Source: Peristeroidobacter soli (GTDB lineage: Bacteria; Pseudomonadota; Gammaproteobacteria; Steroidobacterales; Steroidobacteraceae). From it: 64,000 nt of DNA. Positions 27,282 through 34,725 of the stretch are shown here, piece by piece; position 1 is the first letter of the stretch; each line of letters begins with the position of its first letter. The DNA is taken from assembly GCF_004138485.1 (NCBI RefSeq), contig NZ_RYEV01000004.1, positions 1,238,803-1,302,802 of the forward strand, read 5' to 3'. The notes beneath the pieces were generated by a model. It had not been told where the DNA came from. It saw nothing but the letters and a program-made list of their open reading frames with translations, and searched no databases. A program made the translations under genes and the position numbers.

Positions 27282-29552
27282 CTATTGCAAGGCCGACCGC
27301 CACTGCGCCGGCGGCGGCGCGACGATCTCATAGTTGTCGGGCGGCGTCGCTTTCAGCAAGTGCTCGACGAAGTAGTCCCACTTCCGGCGAATGAAATAGA
27401 AATCGGTGCGCGCGAAGTCGTGCGTGCGCCCGGGCAGGTACAGCAGGTCGAACGACTTGTTGGCTTTGATCATCGCAGCGGCGAATTGCAAGGTGACGGC
27501 CGGATAGGCATTCTCGTCCAGATCTCCATAGACGATCATCAGCTTGCCTCGCAGCCGCTCCGCCAACGCGCCGTTGTCCGCGCTCCGGTAGTTTTCTGGA
27601 ACTTCGCGGCCCGTGGGATTGATCGACTGACCGTCGCTATAGACCGGCGCGCCCAGGTACGAGATGGGATACATGCCCTGATAGTTGTGACTGCCGGCCG
27701 AGGCCACGCCCACCTTGTAGAAATCCGGCCGCATCAGCATGGCATGGGCCGCGCCATAGCCGCCGAAGGAATGCCCCTCCACACCCACCCGGTCCAGATC
27801 CATGAACGGATGGCGCTTCGCCAGCTGCGTCAACACGGCGACATGATCGTCGATCATGTAGTCACCGTAGTTTTGATACAGATGGTTGCCGAAGCTCTTG
27901 GAACGTTTGATGGTACCGCGCACATCCATCACGACCATGACGAAACCGAGTTCTTTCTCGGCGTTCACATACTTCGGGTCCATCACCGCCTGCATGAAGG
28001 TACGTGCCGTAATCGCCATCTGCGGCCCGCCGTAGAGATGTTCGATCACCGGATAGCGGGCGTTGCTATCGAAGTTCGTCGGTCGATACAGCAAGCCATA
28101 CAGATCCGTGATGCCGTCCGCCGCCTTGGCGACAAACGGCTCCGGGGGCTGCCAGCCCGTCGCATATAGCGCGCTGGCATCGGCTTGCTCCAGCGTCGCA
28201 ATCAGTTTTCCTTCGGTGGTTCGCAGCACCGACACGGGCGGCTTGTCCACCGTCGACCACGTATCCACGAAGAAGCGGCCATTCGGAGCAACGGCCAGCA
28301 CCGAGGCGCCACCGCCGAGCGCGGCGGCAAATGCGGCGTCCAGCGGTTGTGAGATCTCGTGATCGCCCTGCTCCGGCGTCAGCAACTTCAGCCCTCGACC
28401 ATCGAAGCCGACGCGATACAACTGACGGTAGTACGGATTCCAGCCAGGCTCGCGGCCCGCCGCGGTGAAGTAGACGAAGCGTCGCTCGCTATCGACATGA
28501 ATCACATCTCGCACCAGCCATGAGCCCGAAGTCAGCCGGTTCTTGAGCTTGCCGGTGTGCAGGTCGTACAGATACAAATGTCCCCAGCCATCCGCCTCGG
28601 AGAACCAGATGACTTCGTGAGAGCGCGGCAGGATTCGAATGTTCGGCCCGCTGTACAGCGTGTTGTTGATGGAGATGAAGGTGTCGCTGGATTCGGTGAG
28701 TACCTGACGCACTCGAGCCGTGCGTAGATCGAGATCGAACACGCCAGCGATTTTGTGTCCGCTGATGCCGAAGAAATAATAGTGCCGTGCGTCGGCACTC
28801 CACTCGCCACCTCGCACGGCGAAGTCGGCCAGCGGCACGGTGTAGGAACGTTGCTCGCCACTGGCGACATCGATGACGGAACGATGCTCGACCGCCTTGT
28901 TACGATCTCCGGGCAACGCGAGGCGCAGTTCGTGAGCGACCGGTCGCGCGCTGCCGTCGGCTGGCACCGATTCGAGGAACGGATATCGACCCAGCAGTCG
29001 TTCATCGGTGCGTGACACCAGCAGGCTCCTGGAATCGGGCGACCACTCGACGCCGAACGGTGCTGGCGGCGTCTTCGCACGGCGCATGGGGATGGCGCGC
29101 AGGCTGGTATCCGCCAGTTTGCCGTAAGCGAAATATTCCTCGCCGTCGCTGGTCAGACGCCGTTCTGCGCCGTTCGACAACTGGCGCACCCATAGATCGT
29201 GCTCACGCGCGAACACCGCCATCGATCCGTCCGGTGAGATCGACGTTCCCTCCGGCGCGACGACGGGCGCGTCCCCGACCGGTGGCTTCGCAAGCGTCTC
29301 GCGCTTGCCGGTGGCTGCATCGACCACGACGACCTCTCGCCCATCCGCCGTGTCGCGCCAGTACCAGAAGCGCTTGCCGCCTTCGAGCCAGTGCGGATCC
29401 ACTCGCGAATTGCGCACCTTGCCCATGAGGTTGAACGGTAGAAAGCTCGCCGCGCGGGCGTAGTCGTTCTCGTCGACTTGCCGTGCCGGAGCGGCATGCA
29501 CCGGGATCGATAGAAACGCGACCAGCAAGCCGCACCAACTCGTTTGTTTCAT
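27282..29552 (-). CDS. Exported S9-family peptidase (DPP IV-like)
   Basis: A 756-residue peptidase with a signal peptide (CGLLVAFLSIPVHAAPA), a DPP IV N-terminal propeller (YWRDTADGREVVVVDAATGK, WSPDSRSLLVSRTDER, FTAAGREPGWNPYYRQLYRV) and a catalytic domain with GHSFGG, GDLDENAYPA and GRTHDF. It starts 11 bp after the amidase gene and should share its promoter. Together with its neighbouring paralogue it gives the cell two periplasmic dipeptidyl-peptidase-like enzymes with different nucleophile contexts (GASYGG and GHSFGG), which suggests divided specificity. Confidence 0.9.
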   Translation of the reverse strand: MKQTSWCGLLVAFLSIPVHAAPARQVDENDYARAASFLPFNLMGKVRNSRVDPHWLEGGKRFWYWRDTADGREVVVVDAATGKRETLAKPPVGDAPVVAPEGTSISPDGSMAVFAREHDLWVRQLSNGAERRLTSDGEEYFAYGKLADTSLRAIPMRRAKTPPAPFGVEWSPDSRSLLVSRTDERLLGRYPFLESVPADGSARPVAHELRLALPGDRNKAVEHRSVIDVASGEQRSYTVPLADFAVRGGEWSADARHYYFFGISGHKIAGVFDLDLRTARVRQVLTESSDTFISINNTLYSGPNIRILPRSHEVIWFSEADGWGHLYLYDLHTGKLKNRLTSGSWLVRDVIHVDSERRFVYFTAAGREPGWNPYYRQLYRVGFDGRGLKLLTPEQGDHEISQPLDAAFAAALGGGASVLAVAPNGRFFVDTWSTVDKPPVSVLRTTEGKLIATLEQADASALYATGWQPPEPFVAKAADGITDLYGLLYRPTNFDSNARYPVIEHLYGGPQMAITARTFMQAVMDPKYVNAEKELGFVMVVMDVRGTIKRSKSFGNHLYQNYGDYMIDDHVAVLTQLAKRHPFMDLDRVGVEGHSFGGYGAAHAMLMRPDFYKVGVASAGSHNYQGMYPISYLGAPVYSDGQSINPTGREVPENYRSADNGALAERLRGKLMIVYGDLDENAYPAVTLQFAAAMIKANKSFDLLYLPGRTHDFARTDFYFIRRKWDYFVEHLLKATPPDNYEIVAPPPAQWRSALQ

Positions 29553-29563
29553 GAAGGAAGGTC

Positions 29564-31231
29564 CTAGCCGACGGGGGGACGACGCGCTTGCACGCCGAGG
29601 CGGGCTTCCAGGATTCGCGCCAGTGCGATCATCCTGCCCTCCTCGAACAAGCGGCCGTGAAAAGTCACATTGCGCGTGATCGTATGCCGCGAGCCCTTGC
29701 TGTCGGCGGGCGCGAAGAAATTCTCGATGGACCGGGCGCGGCTCGGGCTCTGCGCAAAGCCGGCTCGCAGCGTCAGCCCGGGGTGGCCGGTGAAATTCAT
29801 GATCGCGAAAAACTCGAACGATCCATACGTGGGACCGAACACCATGTCGACGTCACTGTACAGCGAGTGGATGTGCTGCATCACCAGCCGGCGAAATCGT
29901 TCCAGCTGCAGATAATCCACCGCCGAGAGCTGCCGCGCCTTGCGCCAGTTCGCCGGCCAGCCGACCCGATTCACGAGCTGAGCGTCGCGGCCGGACAGTC
30001 CCAGATCGTCGAACACCGCCGCGGATTCCACATACAAATTTTCCAGCAACGCCATGTACGGCAGCTTCGGCAGCTCCACTGGCACGAGAGTCACGCCGAT
30101 GTCCTTCAATGCCTGCAAGGCTGCGAGCTCGGCGGTGGCAGCGACTTTCTCCTGCGTCTTCTCGAAGCCGACCTGACCGAACCAGGCCTCCGAATATCCG
30201 ATGCGCAGCTTGCTGGGGTCGATAGCGGCGTCGTAGCTGAATCCCATGTCGATGGAACACGCGGAGCTGGGATCGCGACCATTGATCGCGGCGAGCACCA
30301 GCGCCGCGTCTTCGACGCTTCGACACAACGGCCCGATGCGTTCGAGACTGGGAGTCAGCGGCATGGCGCCCCGAACCGGCACGCGGCCGAAGGTCGGGCG
30401 CAACCCGACGATGCCGCACCGGTCGGCGGGATTCAGGACCGATCCCAAGTTGTCCGTACCGATGGAGAACGAGCACAACCCTGCCGCGGTCGCCGCGCCG
30501 GATCCGGAACTCGAACCGCCTGCCGGCTCCTCCAGATTCCAGGGATTCATGCATTCGCCGCCGAACCACTCCCAGCCATTGGCGAGCTCGCCCATGGCCA
30601 CTTTACCGAGCAACACGGCGCCGGCCTCCTGGAGCATGCGAGTGACGGCGGCGTCCTCGGTCGGCACGCGATCGCGAAACAGCGCGCAGCCCCAAGTGGT
30701 AGCGATTCCTTTAGTATCGAACGTGTCCTTCAAGGAGTACGGCACGCCGTGCAACGGGCCACGAATCTTGCCTTGCTCGAGCTCAGCATCCATCGCGGTG
30801 GCCTGCGCTCGCGCCAGATCCGCAGTCACCGTGATGTAGTAGTGAAGTTTCGGCTCCAGCCGCGCGATCCGCGCCAGATAGATTTCCGTCAGGCGCCGCG
30901 ATGAAATCTGGCCAGTGCGCAACCAATGGGATTGATCGGTGACGGGCGCGAACGCAATGTCCGTATCGCTCGCCGGCAGCTTGGGAATTCTCCGCGCGGC
31001 CAGCTGCAGCGAGTTCGTCTGCGGAGGGTATTCGACGCCAGGCAATCTGGGATCGAAATGCACGGCCGGCTGCAACGAGCGAGGCAGATCGAGATCGCGT
31101 AACGCCGCGACGGTTCTCGCTTGCGCCGGCAACGTCACTCCAGAGTCGGACGCCGGTTCGGCACCGATGGCGGCCAGCGGAGCGACGGCAGCGGCTAATA
31201 CGCCACCGACAAAGAGATCTCGTCGTTTCAT
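29564..31231 (-). CDS. Amidase-signature family hydrolase, probably Tat-exported
   Basis: A 555-residue amidase-signature enzyme. The N-terminus (MKRRDLFVGGVLAAAVAPL) is twin-arginine-like. The Lys/cis-Ser/Ser triad is visible: Lys168 in PYSLKD, Ser240 in GGSSSGSG and Ser264 in SIGTDNLGSVLNPAD. The residue spacings (72 and 24) are those of the family. The nucleophile loop usually reads GTDxGGSIRxPA; here it is LGSVLNPA, so substrate contacts differ. Family members hydrolyse linear amides such as fatty acid amides, peptide amides and carbamoyl compounds. It leads an operon with the S9 peptidase 11 bp downstream. Its ATG is only 8 bases after the -10 CGTCT, so the transcript may be nearly leaderless. 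Confidence 0.88.
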   Translation of the reverse strand: MKRRDLFVGGVLAAAVAPLAAIGAEPASDSGVTLPAQARTVAALRDLDLPRSLQPAVHFDPRLPGVEYPPQTNSLQLAARRIPKLPASDTDIAFAPVTDQSHWLRTGQISSRRLTEIYLARIARLEPKLHYYITVTADLARAQATAMDAELEQGKIRGPLHGVPYSLKDTFDTKGIATTWGCALFRDRVPTEDAAVTRMLQEAGAVLLGKVAMGELANGWEWFGGECMNPWNLEEPAGGSSSGSGAATAAGLCSFSIGTDNLGSVLNPADRCGIVGLRPTFGRVPVRGAMPLTPSLERIGPLCRSVEDAALVLAAINGRDPSSACSIDMGFSYDAAIDPSKLRIGYSEAWFGQVGFEKTQEKVAATAELAALQALKDIGVTLVPVELPKLPYMALLENLYVESAAVFDDLGLSGRDAQLVNRVGWPANWRKARQLSAVDYLQLERFRRLVMQHIHSLYSDVDMVFGPTYGSFEFFAIMNFTGHPGLTLRAGFAQSPSRARSIENFFAPADSKGSRHTITRNVTFHGRLFEEGRMIALARILEARLGVQARRPPVG

Positions 31232-31239
31232 CCCCCTTC

Positions 31240-31267
31240 AGACGCAGGCAGGACAGCGAGCCTCAAC
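31240..31267 (-). promoter_or_regulatory. ECF-like promoter of the amidase/S9 operon
   Basis: Minus strand: GTTGAGG (31261-31267), 12 bases, CCTGCGTCT (31240-31248). It is a perfect match in both blocks to the promoter at 27242-27269. Confidence 0.78.
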
Positions 31268-31323
31268 GCGGCCGGCCAGCGCCGGGCCATGCCGCGGCCA
31301 CTCGCAGTTCCGTTCCGAGCGGC

Positions 31324-31409
31324 ACGGCGATTGACGGCCGGTGGAGATTGGCTCCGTTCGAGCCGTACGGCGATTGAGGGCCCGCTGGGGATTGGCCCCG
31401 GTCCTGCGT
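31324..31409 (+). repeat. 43-bp imperfect tandem duplication covering a promoter
   Basis: Copy A (31324-31366) and copy B (31367-31409) both start ACGGCGATTGA and align over 43 bases with one single-base gap and about nine mismatches. Copy B contains the functional-looking GCTGGGG-N12-CCTGCGTCT promoter. Copy A has the matching GGTGGAG but lacks CGTCT. Confidence 0.7.
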
Positions 31410-31411
31410 CT
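31384..31411 (+). promoter_or_regulatory. ECF-like promoter of the unknown gene/POT transporter operon
   Basis: Plus strand: GCTGGGG (31384-31390), 12 bases, CCTGCGTCT (31403-31411). The -10 block is exact; the -35 differs from GTTGAGG at two positions. The ATG at 31422 is 10 bases after CGTCT. Confidence 0.65.
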
Positions 31412-31421
31412 TTATAGAGTC

Positions 31422-31967
31422 ATGAGCATTCAGATCGTTTCCATTCTCGGTCAGTCGCCCTTGATGCCAGCGTCGTTTCGACCCGCTTCGAGCATCGGGG
31501 TCAACCCGCTGACCGCGATGGCGTCGCCCTCGGAGGTGACGACGCAGGCGATTCTGCCAGTGCGCGCACCGGCGCCTCGGATCTGGCCACATATCCTTCA
31601 TTCCAGTGCGTGGCGCGACGATCCGATGCTGAAGCCCCTGCCGCCGCTGAACCAGCGTGCTCGTTTCAAAGCAGTCCACCGCGAAGCCCCCGACGATGTT
31701 CTGTACTACCTCGACATCGTCGAAATCCTGGAAGAACAGCGGAAGATCGCGCGCCTGAGTGCACCCGACCGCTCGCCCCTGGGCTATGAAAGTTGGGTGC
31801 TCACGCCACAGGATGACGTGACCATGCTCGAATACTGCGTCTGTGGCTCGCCCGCCATCGCCGAACATCGCAGCCGCTACCGGATCGTTCGCGAGCTGGA
31901 AACCTTGAAACGAATCGTCGAGGGCGCCGCCACCGGATTGTGGCAACCGCCGTCGCCCGCGTCTTAA
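31422..31967 (+). CDS. Protein of unknown function, first gene of the POT transporter operon
   Basis: A 181-residue protein I do not recognise. The ATG at 31422 is 10 bases downstream of the ECF-like -10, giving a leaderless or almost leaderless message; ATG at 31626 (114 codons) is the main alternative. The N-terminal third is Pro/Ser-rich and probably disordered. The C-terminal part (RFKAVHREAPDDVLYYLDIVEILEEQRK, YESWVLTPQDDVTMLEYCVCGSP, YRIVRELETLKRIVEGA) looks like a small cytoplasmic alpha/beta domain, with no membrane segment and no metal site. It is 43 bp upstream of the POT transporter gene and co-directional. A long antisense frame also covers this stretch, but the promoter and the compact C-terminal domain favour this strand. 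Confidence 0.55.
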   Translation: MSIQIVSILGQSPLMPASFRPASSIGVNPLTAMASPSEVTTQAILPVRAPAPRIWPHILHSSAWRDDPMLKPLPPLNQRARFKAVHREAPDDVLYYLDIVEILEEQRKIARLSAPDRSPLGYESWVLTPQDDVTMLEYCVCGSPAIAEHRSRYRIVRELETLKRIVEGAATGLWQPPSPAS

Positions 31968-32010
31968 CTTTTTCCCAGCCGAGATCCGACGTTTGGCGCA
32001 CCCATCGGGC

Positions 32011-33486
32011 ATGTTCTCTCAGCATCCGCGCGGTCTGTTCATCTGCTTCGCCACCGAGCTGTGGGAGCGTTTCAGCTACTACGGGATGCGCGCGCTGCTG
32101 ATCTTTTATCTGATGCAGCACTTCCTGTTCTCCGAGCAGGAGAGTTATCTCATCTACGGCGCCTATACCGCGCTGGTCTACATGACGCCGGTGCTCGGCG
32201 GTGCCATCGCCGACCGTTATCTCGGCGCACGCAAGGCGGTGACGCTGGGCGCCGTACTGCTGACCCTGGGTCATTTCGGAATCGCTTTCGAAGGCTCGCT
32301 GCAAATCTTCTATCTGTCGCTCGCGCTCATCATCGTCGGCGTCGGTTTCCTGAAGACCAATGCCTCCACGCTGGTCGGCACGCTGTACCCACCCGACGAC
32401 GCCCGGCGCGACGCCGGTTTCACCATCTTCTACATGGGCATCAACATCGGCGGTGCCGCCGCGCCGTTGTTGTGCGGCTGGCTCGGACAAACCTATGGAT
32501 GGCGCTATGGATTCGGCCTGGCGGGCATCGGAATGTTGGCGGGATTGCTGTTTTTCCTGCGCGGCCAACCGCTGCTGATGGGTCATGCGGAGCCGCCGAA
32601 TGCCGCCTGGCTGCGTGAGCCGGTCTTCGCCCGCTTGAGTCGGGAAACCGCGATCTACATTGCAACGATCGCACTGGTCCTGGCGGTGTGGCTGATCATG
32701 AATCGGCGCGAAGTCGTCGGCCCCATGCTGGCCACGTTCGGCACCCTCACCGGCATCGTCATTCTTTATTACGCATTCGCGCGTTGCACACCGCAGGAAC
32801 GGGACCGCCTGCTGGTGTGCGCGACCCTGCTGGTCTTCACCATCGCCTTCTGGGCGCTCTATGAGCAGATGGGCAGTTCGTTGAACGTGTTCGCCGATCG
32901 CATGGTGGACCGGCGCGTGCTCGGCTACGAGATTCCCGCGTCGATGTTTCAATCGCTGCCGTCGATCTTCGTCATTCTGTGCGCGCCGCTGGCCAGCAGC
33001 TTGTGGTTGTATCTGGGTCGACGCAATCGCGAGCCCTCCGCGGCCGTGAAGTTCACGCTCGCCATCGCTCAAGTCGGGCTGGCCTTTCTGGTGCTGAGCC
33101 TCGGCCTGAAGCTCACCGAGCCCGGCCAGAAGATCGCGTTGGGCTGGTTCGTACTGAACTTCTTTCTGCTCACCAGCGGCGAGCTTTGCCTGGCGCCGGT
33201 GGGCATGTCGATGGTCACCAAACTGGCGCCCCAACGAATCGTCGGCGTCATGATGGGCGCGTTCTTTCTGGCTTACTCGGCGTCGAGTTTCATCGCCGGC
33301 CGGATCGCGCAGCTCACGGCGACGGGTCACCCCGCCACCTTGGAAAGCTACGCTCAGATCTACACCACGCTGGGATGTGTGGCGCTGGCCGCCGCGCTAC
33401 TGCTATTGCTGCTCGCGCCGGTGCTGACGCGACGCGCACAGGAACGCGTCGCCATCGGACCATTGCCGCGCCCTGAAGTTAGTTGA
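32011..33486 (+). CDS. POT-family proton-dependent oligopeptide transporter
   Basis: A 491-residue inner-membrane symporter for di- and tripeptides. It has the POT signature ELWERFSYYGMRALL at residues 17-31, DRYLGARKAV after helix 2, the FYMGINIGGAAAPLLCGWLG motif and about 14 hydrophobic helices. ATG at 32011 is preferred because homologues begin with HPRGLF close to the start; a TTG at 31993 is in frame. It follows the unknown gene by 43 bp. Its last 8 bp overlap the end of the convergent amidohydrolase gene. It would import the small peptides released by the exported S9 peptidases nearby. Confidence 0.93.
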   Translation: MFSQHPRGLFICFATELWERFSYYGMRALLIFYLMQHFLFSEQESYLIYGAYTALVYMTPVLGGAIADRYLGARKAVTLGAVLLTLGHFGIAFEGSLQIFYLSLALIIVGVGFLKTNASTLVGTLYPPDDARRDAGFTIFYMGINIGGAAAPLLCGWLGQTYGWRYGFGLAGIGMLAGLLFFLRGQPLLMGHAEPPNAAWLREPVFARLSRETAIYIATIALVLAVWLIMNRREVVGPMLATFGTLTGIVILYYAFARCTPQERDRLLVCATLLVFTIAFWALYEQMGSSLNVFADRMVDRRVLGYEIPASMFQSLPSIFVILCAPLASSLWLYLGRRNREPSAAVKFTLAIAQVGLAFLVLSLGLKLTEPGQKIALGWFVLNFFLLTSGELCLAPVGMSMVTKLAPQRIVGVMMGAFFLAYSASSFIAGRIAQLTATGHPATLESYAQIYTTLGCVALAAALLLLLLAPVLTRRAQERVAIGPLPRPEVS

Positions 33487-34720
33487 TGTCGTTACGGATG
33501 AACTCGCCGGCTCGCATGATGACGGACAGATGCCGGCCCTCCGCCAACAACGACAGATTCTTCAGCGGATCGCCATCGACCACGATCAGGTCGGCGTAGG
33601 CATCCGGCGCCACGCAGCCCAGTTTTCCCTCGTGCTGAAGTATCGCTGCGTTGTTCGAGGTTGCCTGGCGCAATATTTCCACGGGCGAAAACACCTCGCT
33701 TCGTAGCGTGAACTCGCGCCGCTCCTGCACGTAGGTATCTCCGAGCAGGTCCGTGCCGAAACCCACTCGCACGCCGGCCTTGCGCATCGATTCCATGCCG
33801 GCGATCGCTCGCTGACGTGCGTATTCGATCTTCTCCTGACTCGCCGCGGGAAAGCCCAGCTTCTTGCCCATCTCGGAAATGGCGAAGATCACCGCCATCG
33901 TCGGCACCACGAACGCGCCCTTCTCGGCGATGAAGCGAGCCGTGTCGTCATCCATCAACGTTCCGTGCTCGATACAACGCACGCCCAGCTCGACACAGCG
34001 TCGCGCCGAGTAGGCCGGGTGACAATGCGCCGTGACGTAACTCCGGCGCTCCTGCGCCTCGTGCACGATGGCGCTGATCTCGTCGTCGCGATATTGATTC
34101 ATCCAGATGGGATCGCTGGGTGAAGCGACGCCGCCCGAACCCATGATCTTGATGCAATGGGCACCACGACGCAGTTCCTCGCGCGCGGCTTTGATACATT
34201 CATCCAGGCCATCCGCGACCACACTGAGCGTGTTGGAGTGCCCGCAAGAACAAAGTCCGCCATCCTCGTGCTGGCTGTCACCAGGTTCGCGGAAGTCGCC
34301 GTGCCCGCCCGTCATCGACAATGCCTTGCCGGCGTAGAAGAACCGCGGTGCGACCAGCAAACGTTCGTCGATGGCGCGCGCCAGACTCCAGTCGCCGCCG
34401 CCGACATCTCGCACCGTTGTAAATCCACTTTCCAGTGCGAATCGCAACATACGAATCGCATGCGCGGTCCGATACGGCGTGCCGGAATGATCGACTTTGT
34501 GAATGTTCACGTCGCTCGCGTACACATGAATGTGCGCGTCGATGAGGCCGGGCATCAGCGTCTTGCCCGCAACGTCGATCACATGCGCGTCGGCGGACTT
34601 GATCGGTGTCGCCGACACCTCTCGAATACGATCGCCCTCGACCAGGACCTGCATGCCTTCCTGACAATCTTCGCTCGTGCCGTCGAATACGCGCGCATTC
34701 TTGAACAGAATCCCACTCAT
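33479..34720 (-). CDS. Metal-dependent amidohydrolase (imidazolonepropionase/Xaa-dipeptidase-like)
   Basis: A 413-residue enzyme of the amidohydrolase superfamily, closest by pattern to the prolidase-like and Xaa-Arg dipeptidase branch of COG1228. It has the HxH metal motif in DAHIHVY, a probable carboxylated Lys in HCIKIMGSGG, metal His residues in TAHCHPAYS and RCIEHGTL, and the catalytic Asp in VGFGTDLLGD. ATG at 34720 starts a typical metallo-dependent hydrolase N-terminus (ILFKNARVFDG). No signal peptide, so cytoplasmic. It is 5 bp downstream of the GGT-like gene and surely co-transcribed, suggesting hydrolysis of a dipeptide or cyclic amide delivered by that enzyme. Confidence 0.88.
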   Translation of the reverse strand: MSGILFKNARVFDGTSEDCQEGMQVLVEGDRIREVSATPIKSADAHVIDVAGKTLMPGLIDAHIHVYASDVNIHKVDHSGTPYRTAHAIRMLRFALESGFTTVRDVGGGDWSLARAIDERLLVAPRFFYAGKALSMTGGHGDFREPGDSQHEDGGLCSCGHSNTLSVVADGLDECIKAAREELRRGAHCIKIMGSGGVASPSDPIWMNQYRDDEISAIVHEAQERRSYVTAHCHPAYSARRCVELGVRCIEHGTLMDDDTARFIAEKGAFVVPTMAVIFAISEMGKKLGFPAASQEKIEYARQRAIAGMESMRKAGVRVGFGTDLLGDTYVQERREFTLRSEVFSPVEILRQATSNNAAILQHEGKLGCVAPDAYADLIVVDGDPLKNLSLLAEGRHLSVIMRAGEFIRNDIN

Positions 34721-34725
34721 GATTG

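Noticed and set aside
31801-33330. 509-codon minus-strand frame over the POT transporter
   Set aside because: The plus-strand product has the full POT signature and helices; the minus frame is hydrophilic low-complexity sequence.
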